A stretch of 64,000 bases of DNA from Mycobacterium sp. IS-1742 (GTDB taxonomy: Bacteria > Actinomycetota > Actinomycetes > Mycobacteriales > Mycobacteriaceae): positions 62,001 to 126,000 of the forward strand of contig NZ_LQIV01000006.1 of assembly GCF_001500125.1 (NCBI RefSeq), in the 5' to 3' direction. How positions within the stretch are numbered: position 1 is the first letter of the stretch; each line of letters opens with the position of its first letter. The translations under genes and the position numbers were made by a program. This document shows, one piece after another, positions 37,434 through 45,149 of this stretch. Under the pieces are notes generated by a model. It saw only the letters and a list, made by a program, of their open reading frames with translations, had not been told where the DNA came from and did not search any database.

Positions 37434-38342
37434 CGAGCGCACCGCCACATATGAACGCCGGCGTCAAAATCTGTCTCGGCTTGGTGGGTCGGCAGGCAAA
37501 GACCTGGAGAAACGGTGCTCGATGGCGCGGATTCGGCGACGACATGTGACGCACGTCACGTCGGTTATGGCGGACGGGAGTGGAGCGTCGACGGCGTACC
37601 CGGCGCGCGGGATTGCACTCGGCGAACTCGCTAGCCGGGCTTTGTTCGGTGCCCGCAGGGTCGACCACAGACAGTGGTCGCCCGTCAAAGATCAACGCGC
37701 ACAGGGCCTCACGAAGTGGGGCGGGGTTTCCGCGCGCCGGCGGGAGAAGACGCGGGTGCCACACCGTTAACGCCTCACCGGAAAGTCGCCCCCATTTCGA
37801 CGGTGCCGTCGAATGACGCATTCCGGCCGCGGCAAATGTGGTGGTCGTTCTCGACAAATGCGGCCCGAAGAATTCACGATCAAGATCGTGTAATTCGACA
37901 GCAAATGACGTGAACGGCGGCGAAACTTGCTTATAAAAGAATGTTCTGGCAAATTCACGTTCTGGCTACGCGGAGCGCGCGATTGGTCGGACTGCGCGTT
38001 CTGCGCCACCCGTCCTGCCCGCCGCGGAACGCACCTGTACGTGCCGGTAGTCCTGTTCATCATCCCAGCTCATCGCTGCTTACGCGGCGAAGCCGGCGCG
38101 GCGGCGGTCTGCCACAATCTCCGTCGTCGATGTATCGCGGGGCGCCGAACGGAGGCGCAGGCGCCGACGATGAGGCACGCGGTTGCCGCCGAGAGGCAAA
38201 GCGTTGATATTCCGACGAAAACGGCTTCGCGGATGATTCGAGTCGCACCGATCGGGGTAGCTTGATATTTACCGGTTGAAACCGAAACGTCAGATGTGGA
38301 GCGGCCGAACGACCGACCCGTCGGGATCGAGGAGAGGACATC
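37434..38342. other. 0.9-kb region without a convincing gene, upstream of the gas-vesicle operon
   Basis: Short open frames exist here but none shows a family pattern or the strong G/C third-position bias of neighbouring genes. From about 37780 to 38280 the DNA is visibly richer in A/T than the rest of the window. It contains inverted repeats at 37662-37680 (CGACCAC and GTGGTCG, 5-nt loop) and 37870-37896 (separate entry). Near the end, GATT at 38235-38238 and GGGTA at 38255-38259, 16 bp apart, resemble a weak SigF-type promoter before the first gas-vesicle gene. The region may carry regulatory sequence or mark the edge of acquired DNA. Confidence 0.5.
37870..37896. repeat. Inverted repeat with 1-nt bulge in the A/T-rich region
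   Basis: GAATTCACGATC (37870-37881) and GATCGTGTAATTC (37884-37896) pair over 12 bp, with one extra base in the right arm and a 2-nt centre. The inner ACGATC-AA-GATCGT is perfect. There is no T-run, so it is more likely a protein-binding site than a terminator. Confidence 0.5.
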
Positions 38343-39089
38343 ATGGCCAACGGAGCGAAAGTGGCACTGGCGGTCGGCGCGGGATACTTCCTGGGCAGGA
38401 CCCGCAAGATGCGGTTGGCGCTGATGCTCGCGGGCGCCGGTCTCACCGGAAAGTTCCCCTCCGGCCCAACCGAACTCGCCGCACAGGGTTTGAAATCCCT
38501 GGGCGCGTCCGCGGATGTGACGCAACTGAGTGAGCAACTCCGCGGTGAACTCCTCGGCGCAGCCAGGGCGGCCGCGCTCGCCGCCGCGACCAGCCGGGTC
38601 AACGCACTCAACGACCGACTTCAGGACGTCACGTCGGCCGTCGACACCGACCAGGTGCTCGACGACGTCGGAGGGACCGTCGGGGGCGTCGGGGACACCG
38701 TCACCGGGTTGGGCGACCAGCTCGCACCGGCTGCCGGGTCGAGGCGCCGTCGCAAGGCAGCACGGGAACCGGAGCCCGAGGACGCCTACGACGACGAGGA
38801 CGTCGAGGACGAGGCCGACGACGAAGCTCTGGATGTCGACGAAGACGCCGACGAAGACGCCGACGACGAGGACTTCGAGGACACCGACCTCGACGAAGAG
38901 CTCGACGAGGAACCGGAACCCGAGCCGGAACCGGCGCCGCGGCGACGTCGGGTCACCCGTCAGCCCACCGCGGCGAAGACCGCGATGCGTCGGTCCTCGC
39001 GGGCCACCGCCGCCGACGAGCCGGCGACATCCGCGGCGCGTCACGGCCGTTCGTCCACCAGGCGGTCACCGATACGGCGAGGACGGTGA
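38343..39089 (+). CDS. Gas-vesicle cluster protein, GvpY-like (acidic)
   Basis: The 248-aa protein starts [20 protein letters not shown] behind GGAGAGGAC. A short apolar N-terminus (residues 5-35) and a helical middle part are followed by a strongly acidic stretch at about residues 145-200 with repeated DED/EDADED units and an Arg/Ser-rich basic tail. No enzymatic motif is seen. Streptomyces gas-vesicle clusters have a comparable gene, gvpY, beside gvpZ, and position rather than clear sequence identity supports the name here. It is the first gene of the operon and overlaps the next by 4 bp. Confidence 0.6.
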   Translation: MANGAKVALAVGAGYFLGRTRKMRLALMLAGAGLTGKFPSGPTELAAQGLKSLGASADVTQLSEQLRGELLGAARAAALAAATSRVNALNDRLQDVTSAVDTDQVLDDVGGTVGGVGDTVTGLGDQLAPAAGSRRRRKAAREPEPEDAYDDEDVEDEADDEALDVDEDADEDADDEDFEDTDLDEELDEEPEPEPEPAPRRRRVTRQPTAAKTAMRRSSRATAADEPATSAARHGRSSTRRSPIRRGR

Positions 39090-40075
39090 GAGCGATGGCG
39101 CAACAACCAGGCGGCGCGACCAAGGGCGCGGGCCCGTTACAGGAATCGTTGCAGACGCTGGCCGGGACGTTCGCCCAGCGTGCGGTCACCTCGGCGTCCA
39201 ATCGCATGAGCGGCACGACGCAACGGCTGACCGACTATGCGCAGAGCGGCGGCCAAGGCGGTCTCCTGGCGGCCGCGACCGGCGCCGACAAGCTGCTCTC
39301 GGGCGACTCGCCCGTGAAAGCGGCGGTGGCCGGCGGTGTCTCCGGTGCGAAGGAGAAGGTCAAGGAAACGCTGCAAAACGTCACCGGAGCCATCACCGGC
39401 AAGAGCAAGGGCGGCGGCAAGGGCCTCAAGGTCACCAACATCGTCGAGCAGATCGACGTCGGGGTGCCGGTGGAACTCGCTTACCGCCAGTGGACGCAGT
39501 TCGCCGAGTTCCCGAAATTCATGAAGAAGGTGGAGCAGGTCGAGCAGGTCTCCGACGAGAAGCTGACCTGGAAGGCGCAGGTCTTCCTCTCCCACCGCAG
39601 CTGGGAGTCGACCATCACCGAGCAGGTGCCCAACGAGCGGATCGTCTGGCGTTCCAAGGGCGACAAGGGATACGTCGACGGCGCCATCACCTTCCACGAG
39701 TTGACGCCGAACCTGACCCGCGTGATCGTCGTCCTGGAGTACCACCCGCAGGGCCTCTTCGAGCGCACCGGCAATCTGTGGCGGGCCCAGGGCCGGCGGG
39801 TCCGCCTGGAGCTCAAGCACTTCCAACGCCACGTGATGACCCATGCCGTCCTCAACGCCGAGGACATCGAAGGCTGGACGGGCGAGATCCGCGACGGGGA
39901 GGTCGTCTCCGACGGAGCCGGGGAGCCGAAGGAGCAGGACGCCGAGAACCAGGAAGCCCGCGACGAGGAGAGTCCGCCGCCGAAACGACGGCGGGCCGTG
40001 AGCCGGAACCGGGACACGGGCAACGGCGGATCGCCGGCACGGCGAGCCGCAAAACCACAAAGGAGTCGAGCATGA
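39086..40075 (+). CDS. gvpZ: SRPBCC-domain gas-vesicle protein, GvpZ-like
   Basis: The protein has 329 aa from the GTG at 39086 (GTGA overlap); an ATG at 39095 is also possible. An N-terminal region of about 110 residues, rich in Gly/Ala/Lys, precedes an SRPBCC domain at about residues 118-260: [60 protein letters not shown]. The C-terminal 60 residues are charged and disordered. It lies directly before gvpA, as in other actinobacterial gvp clusters. Confidence 0.75.
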   Translation: MRAMAQQPGGATKGAGPLQESLQTLAGTFAQRAVTSASNRMSGTTQRLTDYAQSGGQGGLLAAATGADKLLSGDSPVKAAVAGGVSGAKEKVKETLQNVTGAITGKSKGGGKGLKVTNIVEQIDVGVPVELAYRQWTQFAEFPKFMKKVEQVEQVSDEKLTWKAQVFLSHRSWESTITEQVPNERIVWRSKGDKGYVDGAITFHELTPNLTRVIVVLEYHPQGLFERTGNLWRAQGRRVRLELKHFQRHVMTHAVLNAEDIEGWTGEIRDGEVVSDGAGEPKEQDAENQEARDEESPPPKRRRAVSRNRDTGNGGSPARRAAKPQRSRA

Positions 40076-40488
40076 CCACAGCGATCCAACCCGCCGGCGC
40101 GGCGGGCGGGGGTTCGGATTCGAGCGGCCTGGCCGATGTCATCGACACGATCCTCGACAAGGGACTCGTGCTCGACGCGTACGTCCGGGTGTCGGTGGTC
40201 GGCATCGAGATCCTCACCATCGACGCCCGTGTGGTCGTCGCCAGCGTCGACACCTATCTGCGTTTCGCCGATGCGGTCAACCGGCTCGACATCGCGAACG
40301 AAGACCCGAAGTCCGACCTCGGCGGCCTGGTCGGCGACGTGGCGGAGGGCGCCACCAGCGGCGTGGCGAAGGGCAAGACGCAGGGTGTGCTGGACGCGGC
40401 GGGGGAGAAGCTCGGCGACCTCCTCAACCAGAACCAGTCGCAGCCGCGAAAAGCCACCAGAGTTCGGAGCCGAAGAGAAGACCGATGA
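40072..40488 (+). CDS. gvpA: Gas vesicle major structural protein GvpA
   Basis: The 138-aa protein contains the GvpA core at about residues 18-70 ([56 protein letters not shown]). This amphipathic helix/strand unit forms the gas-permeable protein wall. A C-terminal extension of about 65 residues, Gly/Lys-rich and absent from haloarchaeal and cyanobacterial GvpA, resembles that of Streptomyces GvpA. It overlaps gvpZ and gvpF by 4 bp each and has AAGGAG upstream. Confidence 0.9.
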   Translation: MTTAIQPAGAAGGGSDSSGLADVIDTILDKGLVLDAYVRVSVVGIEILTIDARVVVASVDTYLRFADAVNRLDIANEDPKSDLGGLVGDVAEGATSGVAKGKTQGVLDAAGEKLGDLLNQNQSQPRKATRVRSRREDR

Positions 40489-41252
40489 GCGCTGAGGAAC
40501 TGGAGAACGCGGTGTACATATACGGCATCGTTCCCGCCGACGTGCAGGTCGAAGACGACGCCGAGGGCGTCGGGGACCCACCGGGCAAGGTCGAGACGGT
40601 ACGGGAAGGCAAGATCGCCGCGCTCGTGAGCGAGGTGCCGACCGGCCACGCACTCGGCACACCCGACGATCTGCGGGCACACGCCCATCTCCTGGACGGG
40701 GCGGCGGCGGTTGCGCCGGTACTACCGTTGCGATTCGGCGCGGTGATGACCGATGCCGCCGCGGTCGCCGAGGAACTCCTGCGCGCACACCACGACGAGT
40801 TCCTCGAGACCCTCACCAAACTGGAAGGGCACGCCCAGTACATCGTCAAGGGCCGGTACGACGAGCAGACATTCCTGCGCGACCTCCTCGAGGAGAGTGA
40901 GCAGGCTCGCCTGCTGCGCGACGACATCAGGGCCAAACCCGAAGACGCGTCCCGTGATTCGCGGATGGCGCTCGGTGAGCTGATCGCGAACGCGATCGAG
41001 GCCAAACGGCAGGCGGACACCGCCACGGCGGTCGACGCGCTCAACTCGGTCGCCCGGTCGGTCAACGTCCGCGAACCCACTCACGAGTTCGATGCCGTCA
41101 ACGTCGCCGTGCTCCTGGAAGTGGCGCGGGAAGAGGAACTGGAAGCCGCCGTGGACAAACTCGCCGAGAACGCAGGGGAACGGGTCGACCTGCGGCTGCT
41201 CGGACCGATGGCGGCCTACGACTTCGTCGTGACCGCCAATCCGGCGGGGTGA
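40485..41252 (+). CDS. gvpF: Gas vesicle protein GvpF/GvpL (first copy)
   Basis: The 255-aa protein has the GvpL/GvpF family signature: [20 protein letters not shown] at the N-terminus, [40 protein letters not shown], and the C-terminal ferredoxin-like end [13 protein letters not shown]. Members assemble with GvpA during nucleation of the vesicle. A second member (gvpL) lies further along the operon. Translational overlap with gvpA is 4 bp. Confidence 0.92.
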   Translation: MSAEELENAVYIYGIVPADVQVEDDAEGVGDPPGKVETVREGKIAALVSEVPTGHALGTPDDLRAHAHLLDGAAAVAPVLPLRFGAVMTDAAAVAEELLRAHHDEFLETLTKLEGHAQYIVKGRYDEQTFLRDLLEESEQARLLRDDIRAKPEDASRDSRMALGELIANAIEAKRQADTATAVDALNSVARSVNVREPTHEFDAVNVAVLLEVAREEELEAAVDKLAENAGERVDLRLLGPMAAYDFVVTANPAG

Positions 41253-41255
41253 CCG

Positions 41256-41510
41256 ATGGGTCTGTTCTCCGCTGTCTTCCTGGCCCCGCTGCTGCCGGTC
41301 CGCGGGGTGATCTCCCTCGCGGAGGTCATCCAGCGGCAGGTCGAGCAGGAGATGAACGATCCTGCGCGGACGCGCCGTCAGCTGGAGGCTCTCGAGGAGG
41401 CCCGCGAGAGGGGCGAGATCTCCGCCGAGGAAGAGAAGGCGGCCCAGCAGGAGATCCTGAAATCGCGGGTGACCCAGAAGTCCCCCGAACCGCCGCCTGA
41501 GAGTGGGTGA
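41256..41510 (+). CDS. gvpG: Gas vesicle protein GvpG
   Basis: The 84-aa protein begins MGLFSAVFLAPLLPVRGVIS and continues into a charged coiled-coil-like helix (VIQRQVEQEMNDPARTRRQL), the standard GvpG layout. GvpG is a small accessory factor needed for vesicle assembly. It lies 3 bp after gvpF. Confidence 0.9.
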   Translation: MGLFSAVFLAPLLPVRGVISLAEVIQRQVEQEMNDPARTRRQLEALEEARERGEISAEEEKAAQQEILKSRVTQKSPEPPPESG

Positions 41511-41515
41511 GGCAC

Positions 41516-41845
41516 ATGGCAGAACGCTCGCGCGCACGACCGGGTGACGACGGTGAGCCCGAACCCCCGCCCCTGCTGGCGAGGGAAGCGGTCGATCTGG
41601 CCCGGGAACACATCACGGGCATGACCGGCCGCGACACGGTGCAGACCACCTCGGTGGCACCGACCAGGGGCGGCGGCTGGGTGGTCGAAGTCGAGGTGGT
41701 GGAGGATCGCCGGATCCCGTCGTCGTCGGACATCCTCGCGCTCTACGAAGTCGAACTGGACGTCGACGGAGAGCTGCTCACCTACCGGCGGACCCGCCGG
41801 TACATGCGCGGGCAGACCGGTAACGGCAACGGGGGTGGTGGCTAG
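41516..41845 (+). CDS. gvpO: Gas vesicle protein GvpO
   Basis: The protein has 109 aa from the ATG at 41516 (MAERSRARPGDDGEPEPPPL); a GTG at 41507 overlapping gvpG is an alternative. After a disordered N-terminus the GvpO domain is seen as REAVDLAREHITGMTGRDTV, GGGWVVEVEVVEDRRIPSSS and DILALYEVELDVDGELLTYR. GvpO is required for vesicle formation in several lineages and may also affect gvp expression. Confidence 0.88.
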   Translation: MAERSRARPGDDGEPEPPPLLAREAVDLAREHITGMTGRDTVQTTSVAPTRGGGWVVEVEVVEDRRIPSSSDILALYEVELDVDGELLTYRRTRRYMRGQTGNGNGGGG

Positions 41846-42228
41846 TGACGCTCGCGGGCGACGACGGTTATTCGCCGGCACCACGTGGTTACGGATCGCC
41901 GGTGAGCGGGTCCTCGTCCTCCACGAATCTCGGCGACATCCTGGAGCGGGTGCTCGACAAGGGCATCGTCATCGCCGGGGACATCCGGGTCAACCTGCTC
42001 GACATCGAACTGCTGACGATCAAACTGCGGCTGGTCATCGCGTCTCTGGACACCGCACGGGAGGTCGGCATCGACTGGTGGGTGAGCGATCCGTGGCTGT
42101 CCGGCAAGGCGTCGAATCTGCAGCTGGAGAACGATCGGCTGCGCGCCCGGATCGAAGCCCTCGAGGCAGGCAACGGCGAGCGCAGCGCGGTCGAGGCCCA
42201 GTACACGGAGCTCGAGGATGAGTTCTGA
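41845..42228 (+). CDS. gvpJ: Gas vesicle protein GvpJ (GvpA paralogue)
   Basis: The 127-aa protein has a GvpA-like core (LGDILERVLDKGIVIAGDIR, VNLLDIELLTIKLRLVIASL) followed by AREVGIDWWVSDPWLSGKAS, the GvpJ-specific continuation, and a C-terminal coiled-coil stretch (NLQLENDRLRARIEALEAG). GvpJ is a minor component involved in nucleation and cap formation. The GTG start shares one base with the gvpO stop. Confidence 0.9.
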   Translation: MTLAGDDGYSPAPRGYGSPVSGSSSSTNLGDILERVLDKGIVIAGDIRVNLLDIELLTIKLRLVIASLDTAREVGIDWWVSDPWLSGKASNLQLENDRLRARIEALEAGNGERSAVEAQYTELEDEF

Positions 42229-43006
42229 GGGCACCGGTGTCTGGGTCTATGCGATCGTGTCCGGCGATCGGGCGGCCGAGCGCATCGCCGGTCTGCGCGG
42301 CGTGGCCGACGAACCCGTACGGGTCGTGACCGCAGGCGATCTCGCCGCCGCGGTCGGCACCGTTCCGCTCGGCGAGTTCGGCCAGGATGCGCTGCGCCGG
42401 AACCTGGAGGATCTGGACTGGCTCGGCGCCAAGGCGCGTGCCCACGACGCCGTGGTGTCGGCCGTCGCCCGGTCCGGACCCGTCATCCCGGTCCGGATGA
42501 CCACGGTCTATCTCGGCGACGACCGGGTGGGGGCGTTGCTCGAGAGCCGGCGGCCGGACTTCCACGCGGCGCTGTCCCGGGTCACCGGCCGGGTGGAACT
42601 CGGTGTCCGCGCGTACGCCGATGCGAAAGCGCTCGTCCCACAGCAGGACCCGCAGCCCGAGTCGGGTGCGCGACGATCGGGTGCGGCGTATCTCATGCGC
42701 CGCAAACGCGCACTCGAACATCAGGAGCTCGCGCACGGGACGGCCGCCGCGGCCGCCGACCGGATCCACGCCGCCCTGCTTCGGTTCGCGACAGACGGCA
42801 AGCGGAAACCGGTGGCGGACAACAGCCTCTCCGGGCGGGCCGCCTGGACCGTGTTGAACGGCACCTACCTGGTCGACGACGACCGGGCAGGCGAATTCCG
42901 TTCGCTCGTCGACGAACTCGAGCAGGGCACCGCGGGGATCGAACTGGAGATCACCGGACCGTGGCCGCCGTACTCCTTCGCGGGGGATGTGGTCGCCGAT
43001 GACTGA
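42218..43006 (+). CDS. gvpL: Gas vesicle protein GvpL (second GvpF/L copy)
   Basis: The 262-aa protein opens VWVYAIVSGDRAAERIAGLR and has GPVIPVRMTTVYLGDDRVGA and the C-terminal ELEITGPWPPYSFAGDVVAD, all typical of GvpL/F. The GTGPWPPYSF-type ending is the family's best marker. It overlaps gvpJ by 11 bp and gvpS by 8 bp. The presence of two GvpF/L genes matches other actinobacterial clusters. Confidence 0.92.
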   Translation: MSSEGTGVWVYAIVSGDRAAERIAGLRGVADEPVRVVTAGDLAAAVGTVPLGEFGQDALRRNLEDLDWLGAKARAHDAVVSAVARSGPVIPVRMTTVYLGDDRVGALLESRRPDFHAALSRVTGRVELGVRAYADAKALVPQQDPQPESGARRSGAAYLMRRKRALEHQELAHGTAAAAADRIHAALLRFATDGKRKPVADNSLSGRAAWTVLNGTYLVDDDRAGEFRSLVDELEQGTAGIELEITGPWPPYSFAGDVVADD

Positions 43007-43199
43007 CGTGGCACCCGCCGACAACACCCGCGAGATCGCGCTGGTCGACCTGCTCGACCGGGTCCTGGCCGGCGGCGTGGTGATCAGCGGCGACATCACG
43101 CTGTCCATCGCCGACGTCGACATGGTGGTCATCTCCCTGCGGACACTGATCTCCTCGGTCGGCACACTGCTGGGTCCTGCCGTCGACGGTGATCGATGA
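42999..43199 (+). CDS. gvpS: Gas vesicle protein GvpS (short GvpA-like protein)
   Basis: The 66-aa protein starts MTDVAPADNTREIALVDLLD and is essentially the GvpA core (LLDRVLAGGVVISGDITLSI, ADVDMVVISLRTLISSVGTL) without extension. It is the third member of the GvpA/J family in the cluster. It starts inside gvpL (8-bp overlap) and overlaps gvpK by 4 bp. Confidence 0.85.
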   Translation: MTDVAPADNTREIALVDLLDRVLAGGVVISGDITLSIADVDMVVISLRTLISSVGTLLGPAVDGDR

Positions 43200-43498
43200 C
43201 CGATCCGGAGCCTGCGCGCCGCCAACGCATCAACTCCGATCCGGAGAGCGTGGAACGCGGTCTGGTGAGCCTGGTGCTGACGCTGGTCGAACTCCTGCGT
43301 CAGCTCATGGAACGGCAGGCGATCAGACGCGTCGACGCCGGTGATCTCACCGACGAACAGATCGAGCGCATCGGCACGACGCTGATGCTGCTCGAAGAGA
43401 AGATGGAAGAACTGCGGGAGCACTTCGGGCTCGAACCCGAGGACCTCAACATCGACCTCGGTCCACTGGGGCCCCTCTTACCCCGAGAGCCCGGCTGA
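43196..43498 (+). CDS. gvpK: Gas vesicle protein GvpK
   Basis: The 100-aa protein has the GvpK helix pattern: RINSDPESVERGLVSLVLTL, VELLRQLMERQAIRRVDAGD, LTDEQIERIGTTLMLLEEKM and the conserved LGLEPEDLNIDLGPLGPLL-like end. It is the last gene of the operon, and its stop codon lies within the left arm of a strong hairpin. No gvpN or gvpC was seen, as in Streptomyces clusters. Confidence 0.93.
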   Translation: MTDPEPARRQRINSDPESVERGLVSLVLTLVELLRQLMERQAIRRVDAGDLTDEQIERIGTTLMLLEEKMEELREHFGLEPEDLNIDLGPLGPLLPREPG

Positions 43499-43516
43499 CG
43501 GTTGTCAGCCGGGCTC
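43487..43516 (+). terminator. Strong hairpin at the end of the gas-vesicle operon
   Basis: GAGCCCGGCTGAC (43487-43499) and GTCAGCCGGGCTC (43504-43516) form a perfect 13-bp stem with a GGTT loop. The gvpK stop codon lies in the left arm. No T-run follows, which is usual for actinobacterial terminators. It also separates gvpK from the convergent membrane-protein gene. Confidence 0.75.
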
Positions 43517-43547
43517 GCCGGGGTTCGGTGTCGATCGGGATGTGCGG

Positions 43548-43853
43548 CTACCGCATCATCGTGCGCCGCCGGCCCGTCACGCCGCCGTGGCGACGACCCA
43601 TCAGCGCGGCCACCAGGGCCACACCGATCACCGCGACCACGACCTGGACGAGCAGCTCCATCCAGTCGATGCCGCTGGTGGCGGTAGGGATGCCGATCGC
43701 CCGCGCGATGGCCGTGCCGATGAACGCCGACACGATGCCGACCGCGATGGTGATCAGGATGCCGATGTTCTGCTTGCCCGGCAGCAACAGACGGCCGAGC
43801 GCACCGACGACTATGCCGATGAGAATTGCGCTGATAATGCCGGTGATTGTCAT
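43548..43853 (-). CDS. GlsB/YeaQ/YmgE family stress-response membrane protein
   Basis: The 101-aa protein has three hydrophobic segments: ITGIISAILIGIVVGALGRL, IGILITIAVGIVSAFIGTAI and ELLVQVVVAVIGVALVAALM. The LLLPGKQNIG loop after the first helix is the family marker (transglycosylase-associated protein family). It ends with a basic GRRRTMMR tail. A near-perfect SigF-type promoter precedes it, which fits its expected induction by envelope or stationary-phase stress. The start follows TTGGAGGAACC. Confidence 0.92.
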   Translation of the reverse strand: MTITGIISAILIGIVVGALGRLLLPGKQNIGILITIAVGIVSAFIGTAIARAIGIPTATSGIDWMELLVQVVVAVIGVALVAALMGRRHGGVTGRRRTMMR

Positions 43854-43884
43854 GGTTCCTCCAAGAGGTGTAGGTGCTGCGGAG

Positions 43885-43910
43885 ATACCCGGGCTCCGCT
43901 GGGAATAAAC
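43885..43910 (-). promoter_or_regulatory. SigF-type stress promoter
   Basis: On the minus strand GTTT (43910-43907) and GGGTAT (43890-43885) are separated by 16 bp, matching the mycobacterial SigF consensus GTTT-N15-17-GGGTAT. The ATG of the stress membrane protein is 31 bp beyond the -10 element. Confidence 0.75.
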
Positions 43911-43932
43911 GCTCGCGTCAATCGGGTGCGCG

Positions 43933-44553
43933 TCAGGCCATTTCGGGTACGCGCAGGCTCGCGATCGCCAACTCGAACTCGCCGACGTCGAGCTGGTCGG
44001 CGCCGAGGTCGCGGAGCCGGGCGGTGCGCAGCGCGCGGGCCTGATCGCGGGTCCGGTTCATCGCCCCCATGGAGTCGAACGACACCGACGAGACCGCCCG
44101 GCCGGAGGTGCGGTCGATCATCAGGCTGGCGCTGCAGAACCCCTCGAGTTCCTCGATCGACGGCAGCACCTCGGAGCGGTAGAACGCGATCGCCTGGTCG
44201 AACTGCTCGGGGCGGGCCCTCAGCCAGGTCGCCCGCACCCCGGCCCCCGCGCCGGCGCGGTGTTCACGGTGCAGGACCGCGATCTCCCACTCCTCGACCA
44301 CCGGAGTCCCGCCGAAGGCCTCCGCGGCGCGCTCGCGCACCGGGCGCACCCGCTCGGCGGCGGCGTGCATCGCTTCGGCCGACTCCCAGGCGGTGGTCGC
44401 GATGCAGCGGCCCGATTCCCGATCCACCAGTAGTGACAGCCCGACGCAGCCGTCGATGTCACGCAGGGCGGGCATCACCTCGTTGCGGATGTGCGCGATC
44501 CCGGCGTCCACGGCGTCCGGTCGTGCCTCGATTGTGGTTGTGCGTGCGAACAC
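43933..44553 (-). CDS. Tandem ABM-like (dimeric alpha/beta barrel) domain protein
   Basis: The protein has 206 aa from a GTG ([20 protein letters not shown]) behind GGGTGAGG; an ATG at 44607 would add 18 residues. Two similar halves are visible: [20 protein letters not shown] with [20 protein letters not shown], and [20 protein letters not shown] with [20 protein letters not shown]. This internal repeat fits two antibiotic-biosynthesis-monooxygenase-like domains forming one barrel. Catalytic activity is not evident. Confidence 0.75.
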   Translation of the reverse strand: MFARTTTIEARPDAVDAGIAHIRNEVMPALRDIDGCVGLSLLVDRESGRCIATTAWESAEAMHAAAERVRPVRERAAEAFGGTPVVEEWEIAVLHREHRAGAGAGVRATWLRARPEQFDQAIAFYRSEVLPSIEELEGFCSASLMIDRTSGRAVSSVSFDSMGAMNRTRDQARALRTARLRDLGADQLDVGEFELAIASLRVPEMA

Positions 44554-44671
44554 AGCCTCACCCCCTTCGGGTGACGGGGCAGCGCCCCGGTGGCGCCACC
44601 GGTTCACCTATCACTGTCCTCCGCCGGATCAGGCCGGGCAATGGTTCGCGCGGGGCTCGTACCCTGGCGTC

Positions 44672-45073
44672 ATGGACACCGATCTTCTCGACGTCGACAC
44701 CTCACGGCGGCGCATCGTCGACCTGACCGACGCCGTCCGGTCGTTCTGCGGACCCCGCCGGGACGGCCTGTGCAACGTGTTCGTACCGCACGCCACCGCG
44801 GGGGTCGCGCTCATCGAGACGGGATCCGGCTCCGACGACGACCTGCTCGACACGCTCGAGCGGCTGCTCCCGCGCGACGATCGCTACCGCCACGCCCACG
44901 GGTCGCCGGGCCACGGCGCCGACCACGTGCTGCCCGCGCTGATCTCACCGTCGGTCACGGTGCCGGTGCAGGACGGGGAACCGCTGCTCGGGACGTGGCA
45001 GAGCGTCGTGCTCGTCGACCTCAACAGCGACAACCCCCGCCGCTCCGTGCGGCTGAGCTTCCTCGGGTCGTGA
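44672..45073 (+). CDS. yjbQ: YjbQ / UPF0047 family protein
   Basis: The 133-aa protein starts [60 protein letters not shown] and [20 protein letters not shown] are the conserved blocks of the YjbQ trimer, with the HATAG and LGTWQ motifs. A weak thiamine-phosphate synthase activity has been reported for the family; its true role is unclear. It lies upstream of alaS, 76 bp away. Confidence 0.9.
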   Translation: MDTDLLDVDTSRRRIVDLTDAVRSFCGPRRDGLCNVFVPHATAGVALIETGSGSDDDLLDTLERLLPRDDRYRHAHGSPGHGADHVLPALISPSVTVPVQDGEPLLGTWQSVVLVDLNSDNPRRSVRLSFLGS

Positions 45074-45149
45074 GCGCGATCGTCGTCGTGACGGCGGCGG
45101 GTACTGTAGATCGGTCGAAATACCCGACCCCGATAAGGATGCCTCAGAC

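Noticed and set aside
37405..37770. 121-codon open frame after the MMPL gene
   Set aside because: It overlaps the end of the transporter gene and lacks a ribosome-binding site and any recognisable domain.
37927..38265. 112-codon open frame before the gas-vesicle operon
   Set aside because: Composition is Arg/Ala/Cys-rich without pattern, and the region is A/T-richer with no coding periodicity visible.
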